64,000 bases of DNA, taken from Glaesserella sp041814905 (GTDB taxonomy: Bacteria; Pseudomonadota; Gammaproteobacteria; Enterobacterales; Pasteurellaceae). This document shows positions 43,728-52,564 of the stretch, in pieces. The stretch covers positions 6,083 to 70,082 of the forward strand of contig NZ_JBGXYA010000040.1 in assembly GCF_041814905.1 (NCBI RefSeq), written 5' to 3'. Both the position numbers and the translations under genes were made by a program. Each line of letters begins with the position of its first letter. Position 1 is the stretch's first letter. The notes below the pieces were generated by a model. The model was not told the origin of the DNA and made no database searches. It worked only from the letters and a program-made list of their open reading frames with translations.

Positions 43728-43785
43728 CTCAATCTCCTGTTATCTGTAAAACCGCATTATTTTAGCAGAAATCTGAGCCTATAGC

Positions 43786-44673
43786 TTAATTTAGATCAGA
43801 CAATAGCTCCCAAAATGCACAAATAATCGGTTCTTGCAAACGGCGTTGTTGAACACAAATACCCAGTTCAAACGGTGTGATTGGCTGTGGTAAATGTAGA
43901 TAAGAAACTTGGTTTCGAACCGGACTATGTTGTACAACAACATCCGGCAACAGTGCAATTCCACAACCAAGTGCTACCATCGGTACAATGGCTTCGTGTC
44001 CCTCTACTGTGGCGTAAATTTTCGGCTCTTTTATTTTTTGTAATTTAAACCATTGATCTATCCGCTTGCGGGCAGGGCCTTCAACAGGTAATACGAACGG
44101 CATACTTTTCCAGTCGATCGGTGATTTTTGCAACAACTGCGTAGCCGTACAGGCAATTCGAGGAGCAATTAATGTGAGAGTGATATCATCAATATAGTGA
44201 AAGACGATATTGTTCGGGAGTGGTTCAGGCTTGCCGGTGAGTGAGAGATCTGCTTGCATCGATTGTACATTTTGTAGGGCTTTTGCTGGATCACCGGTAC
44301 TTAATTTGATCTCCACTTTTGGATAACGTTTACGAAATTGTTCTAATACGCGAGGTAAGTGGCTATAAGCGGCAGTTACCGAACAAAATAATTTTAGTTC
44401 GCCTTCCAATTCTGTTTGATCAGGAGAAAATTGTTGTTGTAATTGTTGCCACTCTTTCCAACTCTGTTCGGCAAAATGTAAAAAACGTTCACCGGCATCT
44501 GTTAGTAATACTTGGCGATTATCTCGCAAAAATAGTGGTTGCCCGATTTCTTGTTCCATACGCTGAATATGACGTGACAGAGTAGAAGCGCTCATATGAT
44601 TTTGTTCAGCAGTTCGGATAAAACTGTGAGTCTGAGCAATATCAAGAAAAAGTTTTAGGCTTTGGAATTCCAT
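43786..44673 (-). CDS. ilvY: LysR-type regulator IlvY
   Basis: 295 residues (E. coli IlvY 297). N-terminal winged helix-turn-helix with SASTLSRHIQRMEQEIGQPL. The C-terminal stretch GHEAIVPMVALGCGIALLPD followed by VVVQHSPVRNQVSYL is characteristic of IlvY, the activator of ilvC that senses acetolactate/acetohydroxybutyrate. In E. coli it is divergent from ilvC; here ilvC is not adjacent, and the start overlaps the 3' end of a glycosyltransferase by 19 bp. AGGTGAA serves as ribosome site. Confidence 0.93.
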   Translation of the reverse strand: MEFQSLKLFLDIAQTHSFIRTAEQNHMSASTLSRHIQRMEQEIGQPLFLRDNRQVLLTDAGERFLHFAEQSWKEWQQLQQQFSPDQTELEGELKLFCSVTAAYSHLPRVLEQFRKRYPKVEIKLSTGDPAKALQNVQSMQADLSLTGKPEPLPNNIVFHYIDDITLTLIAPRIACTATQLLQKSPIDWKSMPFVLPVEGPARKRIDQWFKLQKIKEPKIYATVEGHEAIVPMVALGCGIALLPDVVVQHSPVRNQVSYLHLPQPITPFELGICVQQRRLQEPIICAFWELLSDLN

Positions 44674-45698
44674 ATTTCACCTAAAAAGTCAGAGTTAATT
44701 TCATTGATGTTCTGTTTAAAACGAATAATGTGGCATTCATTTTCTGTGGTAGGTTTCCAATTTATCCAGTTTTCAAGATTATCCTGATACAGACCAATGA
44801 TTTTTTTGTTGAAACCGGAGGCAATATGCACAATCGCCGTATCCGGAGAAATGACCCATTCCGCTTTTTTGATTAACTCAATGCTGTCATAGATTGAAGT
44901 TGTTTGTGCATAAAGAAATACATTGTGAAATTGAGTGGATAATTCGGCTAGCAGTGGTGTCACTTCAGGGTATGTCAACAGCACAAATTGCTTGTGCGGA
45001 TAGTGCTGATTAACATAACTGAGGAATGCTTGAATGTTTTCTCTATGGAATTTTCGTGAGTTTGCCGCACCAAAAAAGTTGACTGCCACAAAGTTATCAA
45101 GATGATTTTCTACTAAAAAATGCCCCACATTCACAACACTTTCCGTTTGTGACGGGATATCATAACGAGTATCGATATTTTCAAACCCACATTTTTCTAA
45201 TGCGATACGATAAACATCTCTAAAATGGAGCTCTCCCTCAATGTTCAAGTTAAAAATTTTATATTGGGATTTTTGATAACCAACATAATTTACTGCCTTG
45301 ATACTACGTAACAATATTAAATCTTTATTACGTAACAAAATGGTAGGATCTATCACAACGTCATATTTCTCGGTTGAGATAGCTTTGCCTGTTTTAATAT
45401 AGCTACTTAAACTCTTAGGTTTAACTAAGTAAAATTTATCAATATGTGGATTTTGTTTAAATAAGGCGATATTTTTGTGCGAACAGACCACGCCAATTTG
45501 AATATTGGGATCGCCTTTTTTAATTTCTCTAAACACAAAAGAACTCACAATGTAGTCCCCAATTTTGCCGTCATGTCTTAAAAACAGAACTTTATGTGGT
45601 AATGCAGGTAAATTTTCCATCTTACCGTTATCGATGTCGATAAAGTATTTACCAATATGCAATCGGAGAGTTTGTAATCGCTTTTTAAATCGTTTCAT
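44655..45698 (-). CDS. Glycosyltransferase family 9 (heptosyltransferase-like)
   Basis: 347 residues with the GT9 layout. N-terminal domain VLFLRHDGKIGDYIVSSFVF then REIKKGDPNIQIGVVCSHKN; C-terminal donor-binding site WVISPDTAIVHIASGFNKKI. GT9 enzymes add heptose or related sugars to lipid A-core. It overlaps the upstream GT gene by 14 bp and ilvY by 19 bp, so the three form a tight unit. The acceptor and sugar cannot be read. Confidence 0.85.
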   Translation of the reverse strand: MKRFKKRLQTLRLHIGKYFIDIDNGKMENLPALPHKVLFLRHDGKIGDYIVSSFVFREIKKGDPNIQIGVVCSHKNIALFKQNPHIDKFYLVKPKSLSSYIKTGKAISTEKYDVVIDPTILLRNKDLILLRSIKAVNYVGYQKSQYKIFNLNIEGELHFRDVYRIALEKCGFENIDTRYDIPSQTESVVNVGHFLVENHLDNFVAVNFFGAANSRKFHRENIQAFLSYVNQHYPHKQFVLLTYPEVTPLLAELSTQFHNVFLYAQTTSIYDSIELIKKAEWVISPDTAIVHIASGFNKKIIGLYQDNLENWINWKPTTENECHIIRFKQNINEINSDFLGEIWNSKA

Positions 45699-46734
45699 CT
45701 TTGTTCGTCGGTAGTAATATCGGTTGATATGGCTGAATATCTAATACATAGCGAATCCAATTTCCAAAGCTATATTTTTGTTTGATATTCGAATCTAGAG
45801 AACGATAAGGTTTCTCTAAAAACTCAGGAATTTCATCAAAATTATCATCTAATACAAAAATGTTGTTAGGATGATAGAAGTCATATTTTACGATTTCTTT
45901 ATTGGTTGTAATCAGTTTTTTATCATGACCTAGCGCTTCAAAGGTTCGGAGAGAAAGGCCTTGATGTTCATCAATAACAAAATCTACTAAGATTTTTGCT
46001 TTTCGTGATGCAAGTAAATTTTCAGAAAAAGTCTTAACTTGATTGTGTTCTAATAGTGTAATATTTTTGGGGTATGTTTTTTTACATTCATTAAATTTAT
46101 TTTTAGGGCATACAACCTGTATATTGATATTTAAATTTGTTTGTTCTGCATAATCAGCAAACTGACATATGATCTTTGTTCGTGAACTATTATGACTACC
46201 TAAAAAGTAGAAGTCATATTCAGTAGGTTTTTTTTCTAGATCGTTATCAAAGTAAAAGCTTGTTGCGGGTAAAATATTTTCTGAGATATCCGATGGCTCA
46301 AAAGATAAGAAACGATCAAATAAATTAATATAATTATAAATATGTGGGTATCTTTTCATTCCATCCCATTGGTAATTAACTATTTTTCCATTTTTTGTTT
46401 TTTCTTTTATAGTCTTAACTAAGTCTACTGAAAAGTTTTGAGCTAAAAAGAATAAAGCGTAATCAAATTGAGTATTTCTATAATTATTATTAATCTTTAA
46501 TATGAGTTTGCTAGACTGATAATTACATTTTGCCTTTTTTTCTTTTAGGATTTTTTTTCTAAAATGTGTTTTTATTCTTTCCCATATTGAAGGATATTCA
46601 AATTTTTCTATTTCTCCATTGTTATCGACTAATTTAACAACATTAAATCCATGATATTCCAAATTGTCTGAAATTAACTTAGATATTCCTAGGTTAGTCG
46701 AAATACACAGAATTACTGTTTTTTTATCCACCAT
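45685..46734 (-). CDS. Putative polysaccharide glycosyltransferase
   Basis: 349 residues, Lys/Asn-rich and AT-rich. The C-terminal half has a GT-B-like donor region (VDFVIDEHQGLSLRTFEALG then HDKKLITTNKEIVKYDFYHP), as in glycosyltransferases that modify LPS or capsule. I do not recognise a precise family. It is the first gene of the minus-strand unit and is divergent from another GT9 gene at 46850. Low GC compared with neighbours may reflect exchange within a variable locus. Confidence 0.68.
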   Translation of the reverse strand: MVDKKTVILCISTNLGISKLISDNLEYHGFNVVKLVDNNGEIEKFEYPSIWERIKTHFRKKILKEKKAKCNYQSSKLILKINNNYRNTQFDYALFFLAQNFSVDLVKTIKEKTKNGKIVNYQWDGMKRYPHIYNYINLFDRFLSFEPSDISENILPATSFYFDNDLEKKPTEYDFYFLGSHNSSRTKIICQFADYAEQTNLNINIQVVCPKNKFNECKKTYPKNITLLEHNQVKTFSENLLASRKAKILVDFVIDEHQGLSLRTFEALGHDKKLITTNKEIVKYDFYHPNNIFVLDDNFDEIPEFLEKPYRSLDSNIKQKYSFGNWIRYVLDIQPYQPILLPTNKDETI

Positions 46735-46849
46735 TGTTATCCTTGCTTTATCGAGAGGAAAATTTGATAGAATTTAGCTAAATTTTATAGCTTGTTCAAG
46801 TAAAAAATTATATTATCAAATCAAATTATATCTTTTAGGGAGAAGATTT

Positions 46850-47881
46850 GTGAAACGTCTAATCGCCAGATTATTTGGGCGAAGAAGGGGAAATAGATCT
46901 CTTGAGCTTCAAAATGTTCGTAGTATTTTGGTAAAACCTATTGGTAATGCTGTTGGAGATAGTATTGTCCATTTAAGGCATATTGCTCAATTGAAGAAAG
47001 CATTTCCGCTTGTGAAAATCGGTGTGTTAGTGACTGAAAGAAGCCGTTTAATTTATGAAAATTCAAACGTAGTAGATGTTTTAATTGAAGATAAAGTACA
47101 TAATTACTTTTTACAAAATTCAAAATGGGACGTTTATTTGGACTTTTTTCCTTCATTTACTACAAAGAGTATCATGCTGGATGCTATATTAAATCCTAAG
47201 TATGTTATAAATTTTGGTAAGAGGGATAAGAAATACTATAATTTATCTACAGTAAAAAATTATGACTTTTTTGTAGATGTACCTGAGTTATTACACTTTA
47301 AAGATTATTTAATGTATTCACCATTTTCTGAATATATAGATGATTCAATATGTTACGAAATATATATTCCTTCGGAATCTGAAAACAAAGTTAATCATTT
47401 TTGGAAGAGAAAAGAAAATATTAAAATTTTGTTAAATCCCCAAGGCAGTACTCGCACTCTTCCTGCAGAAGAACTTTCATTATTATTAGAAAATACAGAA
47501 GATAAAGGTTTAGAATTTATTGTTACGAATACAAATAACAGTGAAAAATATTTTGCGCATTTACCTGAAATGAGTAATCTATCCTTATCTCCAAAAACAA
47601 CGCTATTTGAATATTTTGCTTTAATTAATTCTGCGGATATTGTTATTTCGGTTGATGGTGGAGGTGTTCATGTTGCTTGTGCTTGTGGCAAGCCATTATT
47701 AGCTTTTTACTCTAATAATCAATATACATTAAGTAAATGGGCTCCGGCTCCAAAAGAAAATGTAAGCTGTTTGACGCTGGTTGGAAAAAATAGATCAAAT
47801 GATAATAATGAAACTGCAGGTTTTGATATGAATGAAGCAAAGCAGTGGTTGTATACTCAAATTCATCATTTAAGAAAATGA
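46850..47881 (+). CDS. Glycosyltransferase family 9 protein
   Basis: 343 residues from GTG 46850 (AGGGAGAA ribosome site). GT9 signatures: ILVKPIGNAVGDSIVHLRHI then AQLKKAFPLVKIGVLVTERS near the N-terminus, and ADIVISVDGGGVHVACACGK then PLLAFYSNN near residue 265. It diverges from the two minus-strand transferases with a 115-bp AT-rich gap. Likely role is LPS core or oligosaccharide assembly. A bidirectional terminator follows. Confidence 0.82.
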   Translation: MKRLIARLFGRRRGNRSLELQNVRSILVKPIGNAVGDSIVHLRHIAQLKKAFPLVKIGVLVTERSRLIYENSNVVDVLIEDKVHNYFLQNSKWDVYLDFFPSFTTKSIMLDAILNPKYVINFGKRDKKYYNLSTVKNYDFFVDVPELLHFKDYLMYSPFSEYIDDSICYEIYIPSESENKVNHFWKRKENIKILLNPQGSTRTLPAEELSLLLENTEDKGLEFIVTNTNNSEKYFAHLPEMSNLSLSPKTTLFEYFALINSADIVISVDGGGVHVACACGKPLLAFYSNNQYTLSKWAPAPKENVSCLTLVGKNRSNDNNETAGFDMNEAKQWLYTQIHHLRK

Positions 47882-47890
47882 TAGAGATAA

Positions 47891-47918
47891 AAAAACCTCC
47901 ACAATTGTGGAGGTTTTT
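47891..47918. terminator. Bidirectional terminator between GT9 gene and rpmE
   Basis: Near-perfect palindrome: AAAAACCTCCACAA / TTGTGGAGGTTTTT, with T runs in both directions and convergent flanking genes. Confidence 0.92.
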
Positions 47919-47932
47919 TAGCATCTTTCAAA

Positions 47933-48145
47933 TTATTTTGTGCTTGGAATGCTGAAGCGTTTGTTGAAGCGTTCAACACGACCACCGGTATCAACAACAC
48001 GTTGTTTACCTGTGTAGAACGGGTGGCAGTTACCACACACGTCTAAGTTTAAATCTTTACCCACAGTTGAACGGGTTTTAATCACATTACCACATGAACA
48101 GGTTGCGGTAATTTCTACATATTTAGGGTGAATACCTTGTTTCAT
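47933..48145 (-). CDS. rpmE: 50S ribosomal protein L31
   Basis: 70 residues from ATG 48145 (MKQGIHPKYVEITATCSCGN); a longer frame to 48178 is not needed. The four zinc-binding Cys are present (Cys16, Cys18, Cys37, Cys40), marking the Zn-containing C+ form, with the CHPFYTGKQ block. It has a strong promoter at 48258-48286 and a structured leader of about 105 nt. Confidence 0.97.
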   Translation of the reverse strand: MKQGIHPKYVEITATCSCGNVIKTRSTVGKDLNLDVCGNCHPFYTGKQRVVDTGGRVERFNKRFSIPSTK

Positions 48146-48251
48146 TATAGAGAACCTCAAAAGAAGCCATATCGCCACTAGAGCATACTACTCGGCTGTC
48201 TAGCACCATATGTATTAACAATACGCCAAGCATATACTTGGCACCAAGAGA
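48146..48251 (-). ncRNA. rpmE 5' leader, candidate L31 autoregulatory element
   Basis: The leader between the inferred transcription start (about 48251) and the rpmE ATG contains two clear hairpins on the minus strand: GCCAAG-TATATG-CTTGGC (complement of 48225-48242) and GTATT-GTT-AATAC. Gammaproteobacterial rpmE leaders with a conserved structure bind L31 and repress translation. The identity is inferred from position and structure. Confidence 0.55.
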
Positions 48252-48257
48252 GCGTGC

Positions 48258-48286
48258 ATTCTACGTCAATTTTAAATAGGTTTCAA
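48258..48286 (-). promoter_or_regulatory. rpmE promoter
   Basis: On the minus strand: -35 TTGAAA (48281-48286), 17-bp spacer, -10 TAGAAT (48258-48263). This is a near-consensus promoter pointing toward rpmE. Confidence 0.8.
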
Positions 48287-48400
48287 CAATTTCAATAATG
48301 TGAAGTAGATCACTTTTTAAGGCGATATTTTTCCATTACTTTGTTCAAATAGTGTAGAATATCAAGACTTTTAATGTCAATTTTTCTAGGAGTATCAATA

Positions 48401-50407
48401 ATGGCAGAACGTAAAGAGCTTGCAAATGCAATTCGCTTTTTAAGTATGGACGCAGTACAAAAAGCTAACTCAGGTCACCCGGGTGCACCAATGGGTATGG
48501 CGGATATTGCAGAAGTTTTATGGCGCGATTTCCTTTCTCACAATCCAAGCAATCCTGCTTGGGCTAACCGTGACCGTTTCGTATTATCTAACGGACACGG
48601 ATCCATGTTAATTTATAGCTTGTTGCATTTAACCGGCTATGATCTTTCTATTGAAGATCTTAAACAGTTCCGTCAATTACATTCAAAAACTCCGGGTCAC
48701 CCTGAATACGGTTATGCACCGGGCGTTGAAACGACAACAGGACCTTTAGGTCAAGGTATCACAAATGCAGTCGGTATGGCGATTGCTGAAAAAACGTTAG
48801 CAGCGCAATTTAACCGTGAAGGGTATGAGATTGTCAACCACTATACCTACGCTTTCTTAGGCGATGGTTGTTTAATGGAAGGGATTTCCCACGAAGCTTG
48901 TTCATTAGCAGGAACTTTAGGTTTAGGTAAATTAATCGCGTTTTATGATGACAACAATATTTCAATTGATGGTCATGTAGACGGCTGGTTCTCTGATGAT
49001 ACTGCAATGCGTTTTGAGTCTTACGGTTGGCAGGTTATTCGTGGCGTAGATGGACACAATGCGGATGAAATCAAATTTGCGATTGAAAATGCTCAAGCAG
49101 AAAAAGATCGCCCAACCTTAATTATCTGTAAAACTATCATCGGTTATGGTTCTCCAAATAAATCAAATTCTCATGATAGCCACGGTGCGCCGCTAGGTAA
49201 TGAAGAAATTGCATTAACTCGTCAAAATTTAAATTGGAATTATGGACCTTTTGAAATTCCTAGCGAAATTTATGCTGAATGGGATGCGAAAGCAAAAGGT
49301 CAAATTTCAGAAAAAGAATGGAATGCTAAATTTGCCGCTTATGAAGTGACTTATCCTGAATTAGCGGCAGAATTCAAACGTCGTGTTGCGGGCGAATTAC
49401 CGGCAAACTGGGCAGCTGAATCTCAAGCTTTTATTGAGAAATTACAAGCAAATCCGGCAACAATTGCAAGCCGTAAAGCATCGCAAAATGCAATAGAAGC
49501 TTATGCACACATTCTTCCGGAATTCTTAGGCGGCTCTGCTGATTTGGCAAGTTCTAACTTAACTTTATGGTCAGGTTCTAAACCAATTCGTGCGGATATC
49601 AATGTAGACGGTAACTACATTAACTACGGCGTACGTGAATTCGGTATGTCGGCAATAATGAACGGTATTGCGTTACACGGCGGTTTTATTCCATACGGTG
49701 CGACATTTTTAATGTTCATGGAATATGCGCACAATGCAGTACGTATGGCGGCGTTAATGAAACAGCGTGTCCTATTTGTGTATACCCACGATTCTATCGG
49801 TTTAGGTGAAGATGGCCCGACCCACCAACCGGTCGAACAGACTGCGGCATTACGTTTAATTCCGAATCTTCAAACATGGAGACCGTGCGACCAAGTCGAA
49901 TCTGCGGTAGCGTGGAAAGCGGCAGTTGAACGTAAAGATGGTCCGAGTGCCTTAATCTTCACTCGTCAAAACCTGGCTCAAATGGAACGTACCCCAGAAC
50001 AACTTGCCAACGTGGCTCGTGGTGGTTATATCCTACGTCAATGCTGTGAAAAAGGCGATTGCCCGGATTTAATCTTAATCGCAACCGGTTCGGAAGTAGA
50101 GTTAGCGATGAAAGCGGCGGATGTATTGAGTGCCGAAGGGCATAAAGTGCGTGTGGTTTCCATGCCAAGCACTAATGTGTTTGACGCACAAGATGCTGCT
50201 TATCGTGAAGCGGTATTGCCAAGCTCTGTGACTAAACGCGTTGCGATTGAAGCAGGTATTGCAGACTTCTGGTATAAATATGTCGGTTTAGAAGGTCGTA
50301 TCGTTGGTATGAATAGCTTCGGCGAATCAGCACCGGCAGGCGAATTATTCAAGCTATTCGGCTTCACCGTAGATAATGTTGTGGCGAAAGCGAAAGAAAT
50401 TCTTTAA
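48401..50407 (+). CDS. tkt: Transketolase
   Basis: Transfers two-carbon units in the pentose phosphate pathway using thiamine diphosphate. 668 residues from ATG 48401 (MAERKELANAIRFLSMDAVQ, TAGGAGT site); an ATG at 48374 is less likely. The TPP-binding GDGCLMEGISHEA and metal site near residue 155, the His in SGHPGAPMG near the start, and HDSIGLGEDGPTHQPVEQ are all present. A -10-like TAGAAT is at 48355-48360, while its -35 is weak. A terminator follows the stop. Confidence 0.97.
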   Translation: MAERKELANAIRFLSMDAVQKANSGHPGAPMGMADIAEVLWRDFLSHNPSNPAWANRDRFVLSNGHGSMLIYSLLHLTGYDLSIEDLKQFRQLHSKTPGHPEYGYAPGVETTTGPLGQGITNAVGMAIAEKTLAAQFNREGYEIVNHYTYAFLGDGCLMEGISHEACSLAGTLGLGKLIAFYDDNNISIDGHVDGWFSDDTAMRFESYGWQVIRGVDGHNADEIKFAIENAQAEKDRPTLIICKTIIGYGSPNKSNSHDSHGAPLGNEEIALTRQNLNWNYGPFEIPSEIYAEWDAKAKGQISEKEWNAKFAAYEVTYPELAAEFKRRVAGELPANWAAESQAFIEKLQANPATIASRKASQNAIEAYAHILPEFLGGSADLASSNLTLWSGSKPIRADINVDGNYINYGVREFGMSAIMNGIALHGGFIPYGATFLMFMEYAHNAVRMAALMKQRVLFVYTHDSIGLGEDGPTHQPVEQTAALRLIPNLQTWRPCDQVESAVAWKAAVERKDGPSALIFTRQNLAQMERTPEQLANVARGGYILRQCCEKGDCPDLILIATGSEVELAMKAADVLSAEGHKVRVVSMPSTNVFDAQDAAYREAVLPSSVTKRVAIEAGIADFWYKYVGLEGRIVGMNSFGESAPAGELFKLFGFTVDNVVAKAKEIL

Positions 50408-50423
50408 TCACTTAAGATAAAAT

Positions 50424-50450
50424 AAAGGCAGGATTTTCCTGCCTTTTCTT
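50424..50450 (+). terminator. Rho-independent terminator after tkt
   Basis: A 10-bp stem (AAAGGCAGGA / TCCTGCCTTT) with a 3-nt loop and T-rich tail, 16 bp past the tkt stop. Confidence 0.92.
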
Positions 50451-50517
50451 TTGCTTGATATTTATGGTTTTTAGGAAATTTTTTGTAAATTATTCGTCGA
50501 AAGTGACCGCTTGTCAG

Positions 50518-51393
50518 CTATTCGTTTTCATCGTCAATAAGTTCATCAGCACTTGAATCCGCTATTTCCGGAGGATTATCGCATAACCAATTTGCCAAAC
50601 GGGCGTAATCGGCAAGTGATAAGTTTTCGGCACGAGCATTTAAGTCAATTCCTAATGCTTCAAGTTGTTCCGGGCTAAATAGTGTAGACAAGGCATTGCG
50701 CAAAGTTTTGCGACGCTGGTTAAATGCGTGAGTTGTTACGCGGTTTAACCAATAAATATCTTTAACCGGATACGGAAGTGCTTTATGCGGCACTAAACGT
50801 ACGACCGCAGAATCTACTTTGGGCGCAGGCTTAAACGCTGTTGGCGGAACTTCCAAAACCGGCATAACTTGGCAATAATACTGCGCCATAATGGTTAATC
50901 GCCCGTAGGCTTTACTGTTCGGTGCGGCACAAAGTCGTTTAACGACCTCTTTTTGCAACATAAAGTGCATATCCTGAATTAAGTCGTGAAACTTAAACAG
51001 ATGGAACATCAATGGCGTTGAAATATTGTAAGGCAGGTTGCCGAATACGCGTACTTTCTGGTGTTCGTTAAAGTTGAGACCGGTGAAATAGTCACGAAAA
51101 TTAAAACGCAGCGCATCTTGTTCAATAATGGTCAGCTTACTATGTAAAAACGGGTGATGACGCAAGCGTTCGGCTAAGTCGCGGTCTAACTCTATGACAG
51201 TCAGCTTATCGACTAATTCACCGACCGGTTCGGTTAGTGCGCCTAATCCGGGGCCGATTTCTAACAAAAATTGCCCGTTTTGCGGGTGAATTGCCGCGAC
51301 AATATTATGGATCACGTTTTGGTCGTGTAAAAAGTTTTGACCAAAACGTTTGCGGGCGGTATGCCCTAAATGTTTTTTTGAATTTGAACTCAT
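50518..51393 (-). CDS. rsmA: 16S rRNA dimethyladenosine transferase RsmA (KsgA)
   Basis: Dimethylates A1518/A1519 of 16S rRNA late in 30S assembly. 291 residues. SAM-binding motif LLEIGPGLGALTEP, then LTVIELDRDLAE and FGNLPYNISTPLMFHL (the NLPY catalytic motif), and KPAPKVDSAVVRL. The C-terminal acidic extension is a little longer than in E. coli (273). It follows surA on the same strand but is separated by a hairpin and an uptake sequence. Confidence 0.97.
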   Translation of the reverse strand: MSSNSKKHLGHTARKRFGQNFLHDQNVIHNIVAAIHPQNGQFLLEIGPGLGALTEPVGELVDKLTVIELDRDLAERLRHHPFLHSKLTIIEQDALRFNFRDYFTGLNFNEHQKVRVFGNLPYNISTPLMFHLFKFHDLIQDMHFMLQKEVVKRLCAAPNSKAYGRLTIMAQYYCQVMPVLEVPPTAFKPAPKVDSAVVRLVPHKALPYPVKDIYWLNRVTTHAFNQRRKTLRNALSTLFSPEQLEALGIDLNARAENLSLADYARLANWLCDNPPEIADSSADELIDDENE

Positions 51394-51448
51394 TCGATTC
51401 CTTACAAGCGGTCACTTTCCCGCTGTTTTTTGCAAATTTGATAAAACA

Positions 51449-51474
51449 AAGAACCTCGCACGGGCGAGGTTCTT
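51449..51474 (-). terminator. Terminator between surA and rsmA
   Basis: An 11-bp perfect stem (AAGAACCTCGC / GCGAGGTTCTT) with a 4-nt loop, followed on the minus strand by TTGTTTTATC. It lies 18 bp past surA; the uptake sequence ACAAGCGGTC follows about 40 bp further on. Confidence 0.85.
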
Positions 51475-51492
51475 AAAAATAAGCGTATTCTA

Positions 51493-52437
51493 CTAGTTTA
51501 TGTATTTAATTTCAGCACGATTTTTCAAAGCTTTTACCCAGTCTTTGGATGCCGCTTGTGCCTGCTTATCGACTAATTGTTCATAAGCTTTTTGTAAATA
51601 GGCATCTTCGGTTCGATCTCCCTCGCGGGTATCGGTTACTTTCAGAATATGCCAACCGAATTGCGATTTAAATGGGGCGGAAATTACGCCCGTTTTGCTC
51701 TGTTTTGCTACTTTAGCAAAGGCAGGATCATACGCGTCTAAGAAGTTCCAGCCTAAATCACCGCCGTCAGCGCCTGAAGCATAGTCAAGCGAGTTTACTT
51801 TTGCTGCGTCTTCAAAGGTGGTTTTTCCTGCTTTGATATCCGCCACAATAGCGTTTAATTTGGCTTTGGCTTGAGCGTCGTTTAGTACAGGGTTGGTTTT
51901 AATCAAAATATGGCTGATTCTGTGTTCTGTACCGGTTATCGCTTTTAATGTGCCGCTCGCTTTCGCTTTTTCTTGCAACTGTTTGGCTAAATCATGGACT
52001 TCTTTCGGTTCTACCTGAATCGATTGACCGATTGCTTGATTGCGTACTTGTTCCATCATAATTTGATGAGCGATTTGTTGGCGGTATTGATTTAATGTAA
52101 TACGTTGCGAATCAAGATAATCAAGTAATTGACCATAGGTAATGCCGTTTTGAACGGCAATATCTTCAATAATTTGGTCGACATAAGCATAGTCTACTTT
52201 TACGCCGGATTCTTGGATTGCACGTTGTACCAAATAATCATCAATCACACTTTCTAATGCGGCTCGGCGATTGGCTTCGGTATTGGCTTTTTTACCCAGT
52301 GCTTTTGCTACTTGGCTTTGCATAATCGGATAGCCGTCAACAGTCGCAACGACGCGTTCTTCTGCTTTTGCCCCCAGTGAAACAGCAAAAAGAGTACATG
52401 CGGTAAGTAATAATGATTTTACTTTAGTAAACTTCAT
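51493..52437 (-). CDS. surA: Periplasmic chaperone/peptidyl-prolyl isomerase SurA
   Basis: 314 residues with a signal peptide (to about 25, ending AKA). SurA N-terminal helical domain (VVATVDGYPIMQSQVAKALG), one parvulin domain (HRISHILIKTNPV then SGADGGDLGWNFLDAYDPAF, SQFGWHILKVTDTREGD), and a short C-terminal helix. It helps outer-membrane proteins fold. E. coli SurA has two parvulin domains and is about 428 residues; the single-domain form is normal for Pasteurellaceae as I recall it, not a truncation. Confidence 0.93.
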   Translation of the reverse strand: MKFTKVKSLLLTACTLFAVSLGAKAEERVVATVDGYPIMQSQVAKALGKKANTEANRRAALESVIDDYLVQRAIQESGVKVDYAYVDQIIEDIAVQNGITYGQLLDYLDSQRITLNQYRQQIAHQIMMEQVRNQAIGQSIQVEPKEVHDLAKQLQEKAKASGTLKAITGTEHRISHILIKTNPVLNDAQAKAKLNAIVADIKAGKTTFEDAAKVNSLDYASGADGGDLGWNFLDAYDPAFAKVAKQSKTGVISAPFKSQFGWHILKVTDTREGDRTEDAYLQKAYEQLVDKQAQAASKDWVKALKNRAEIKYIN

Positions 52438-52564
52438 TTTTTATTCCTATAACGGTAATTAACTTGGATTAAAGTGTTAATACTTTTATTTTAAGCTGAG
52501 AGCCACTCGGACTCTCGGTGATTTCTAACATAACGTTGCTTAGAATCAAATTTTATTAAAAGGT

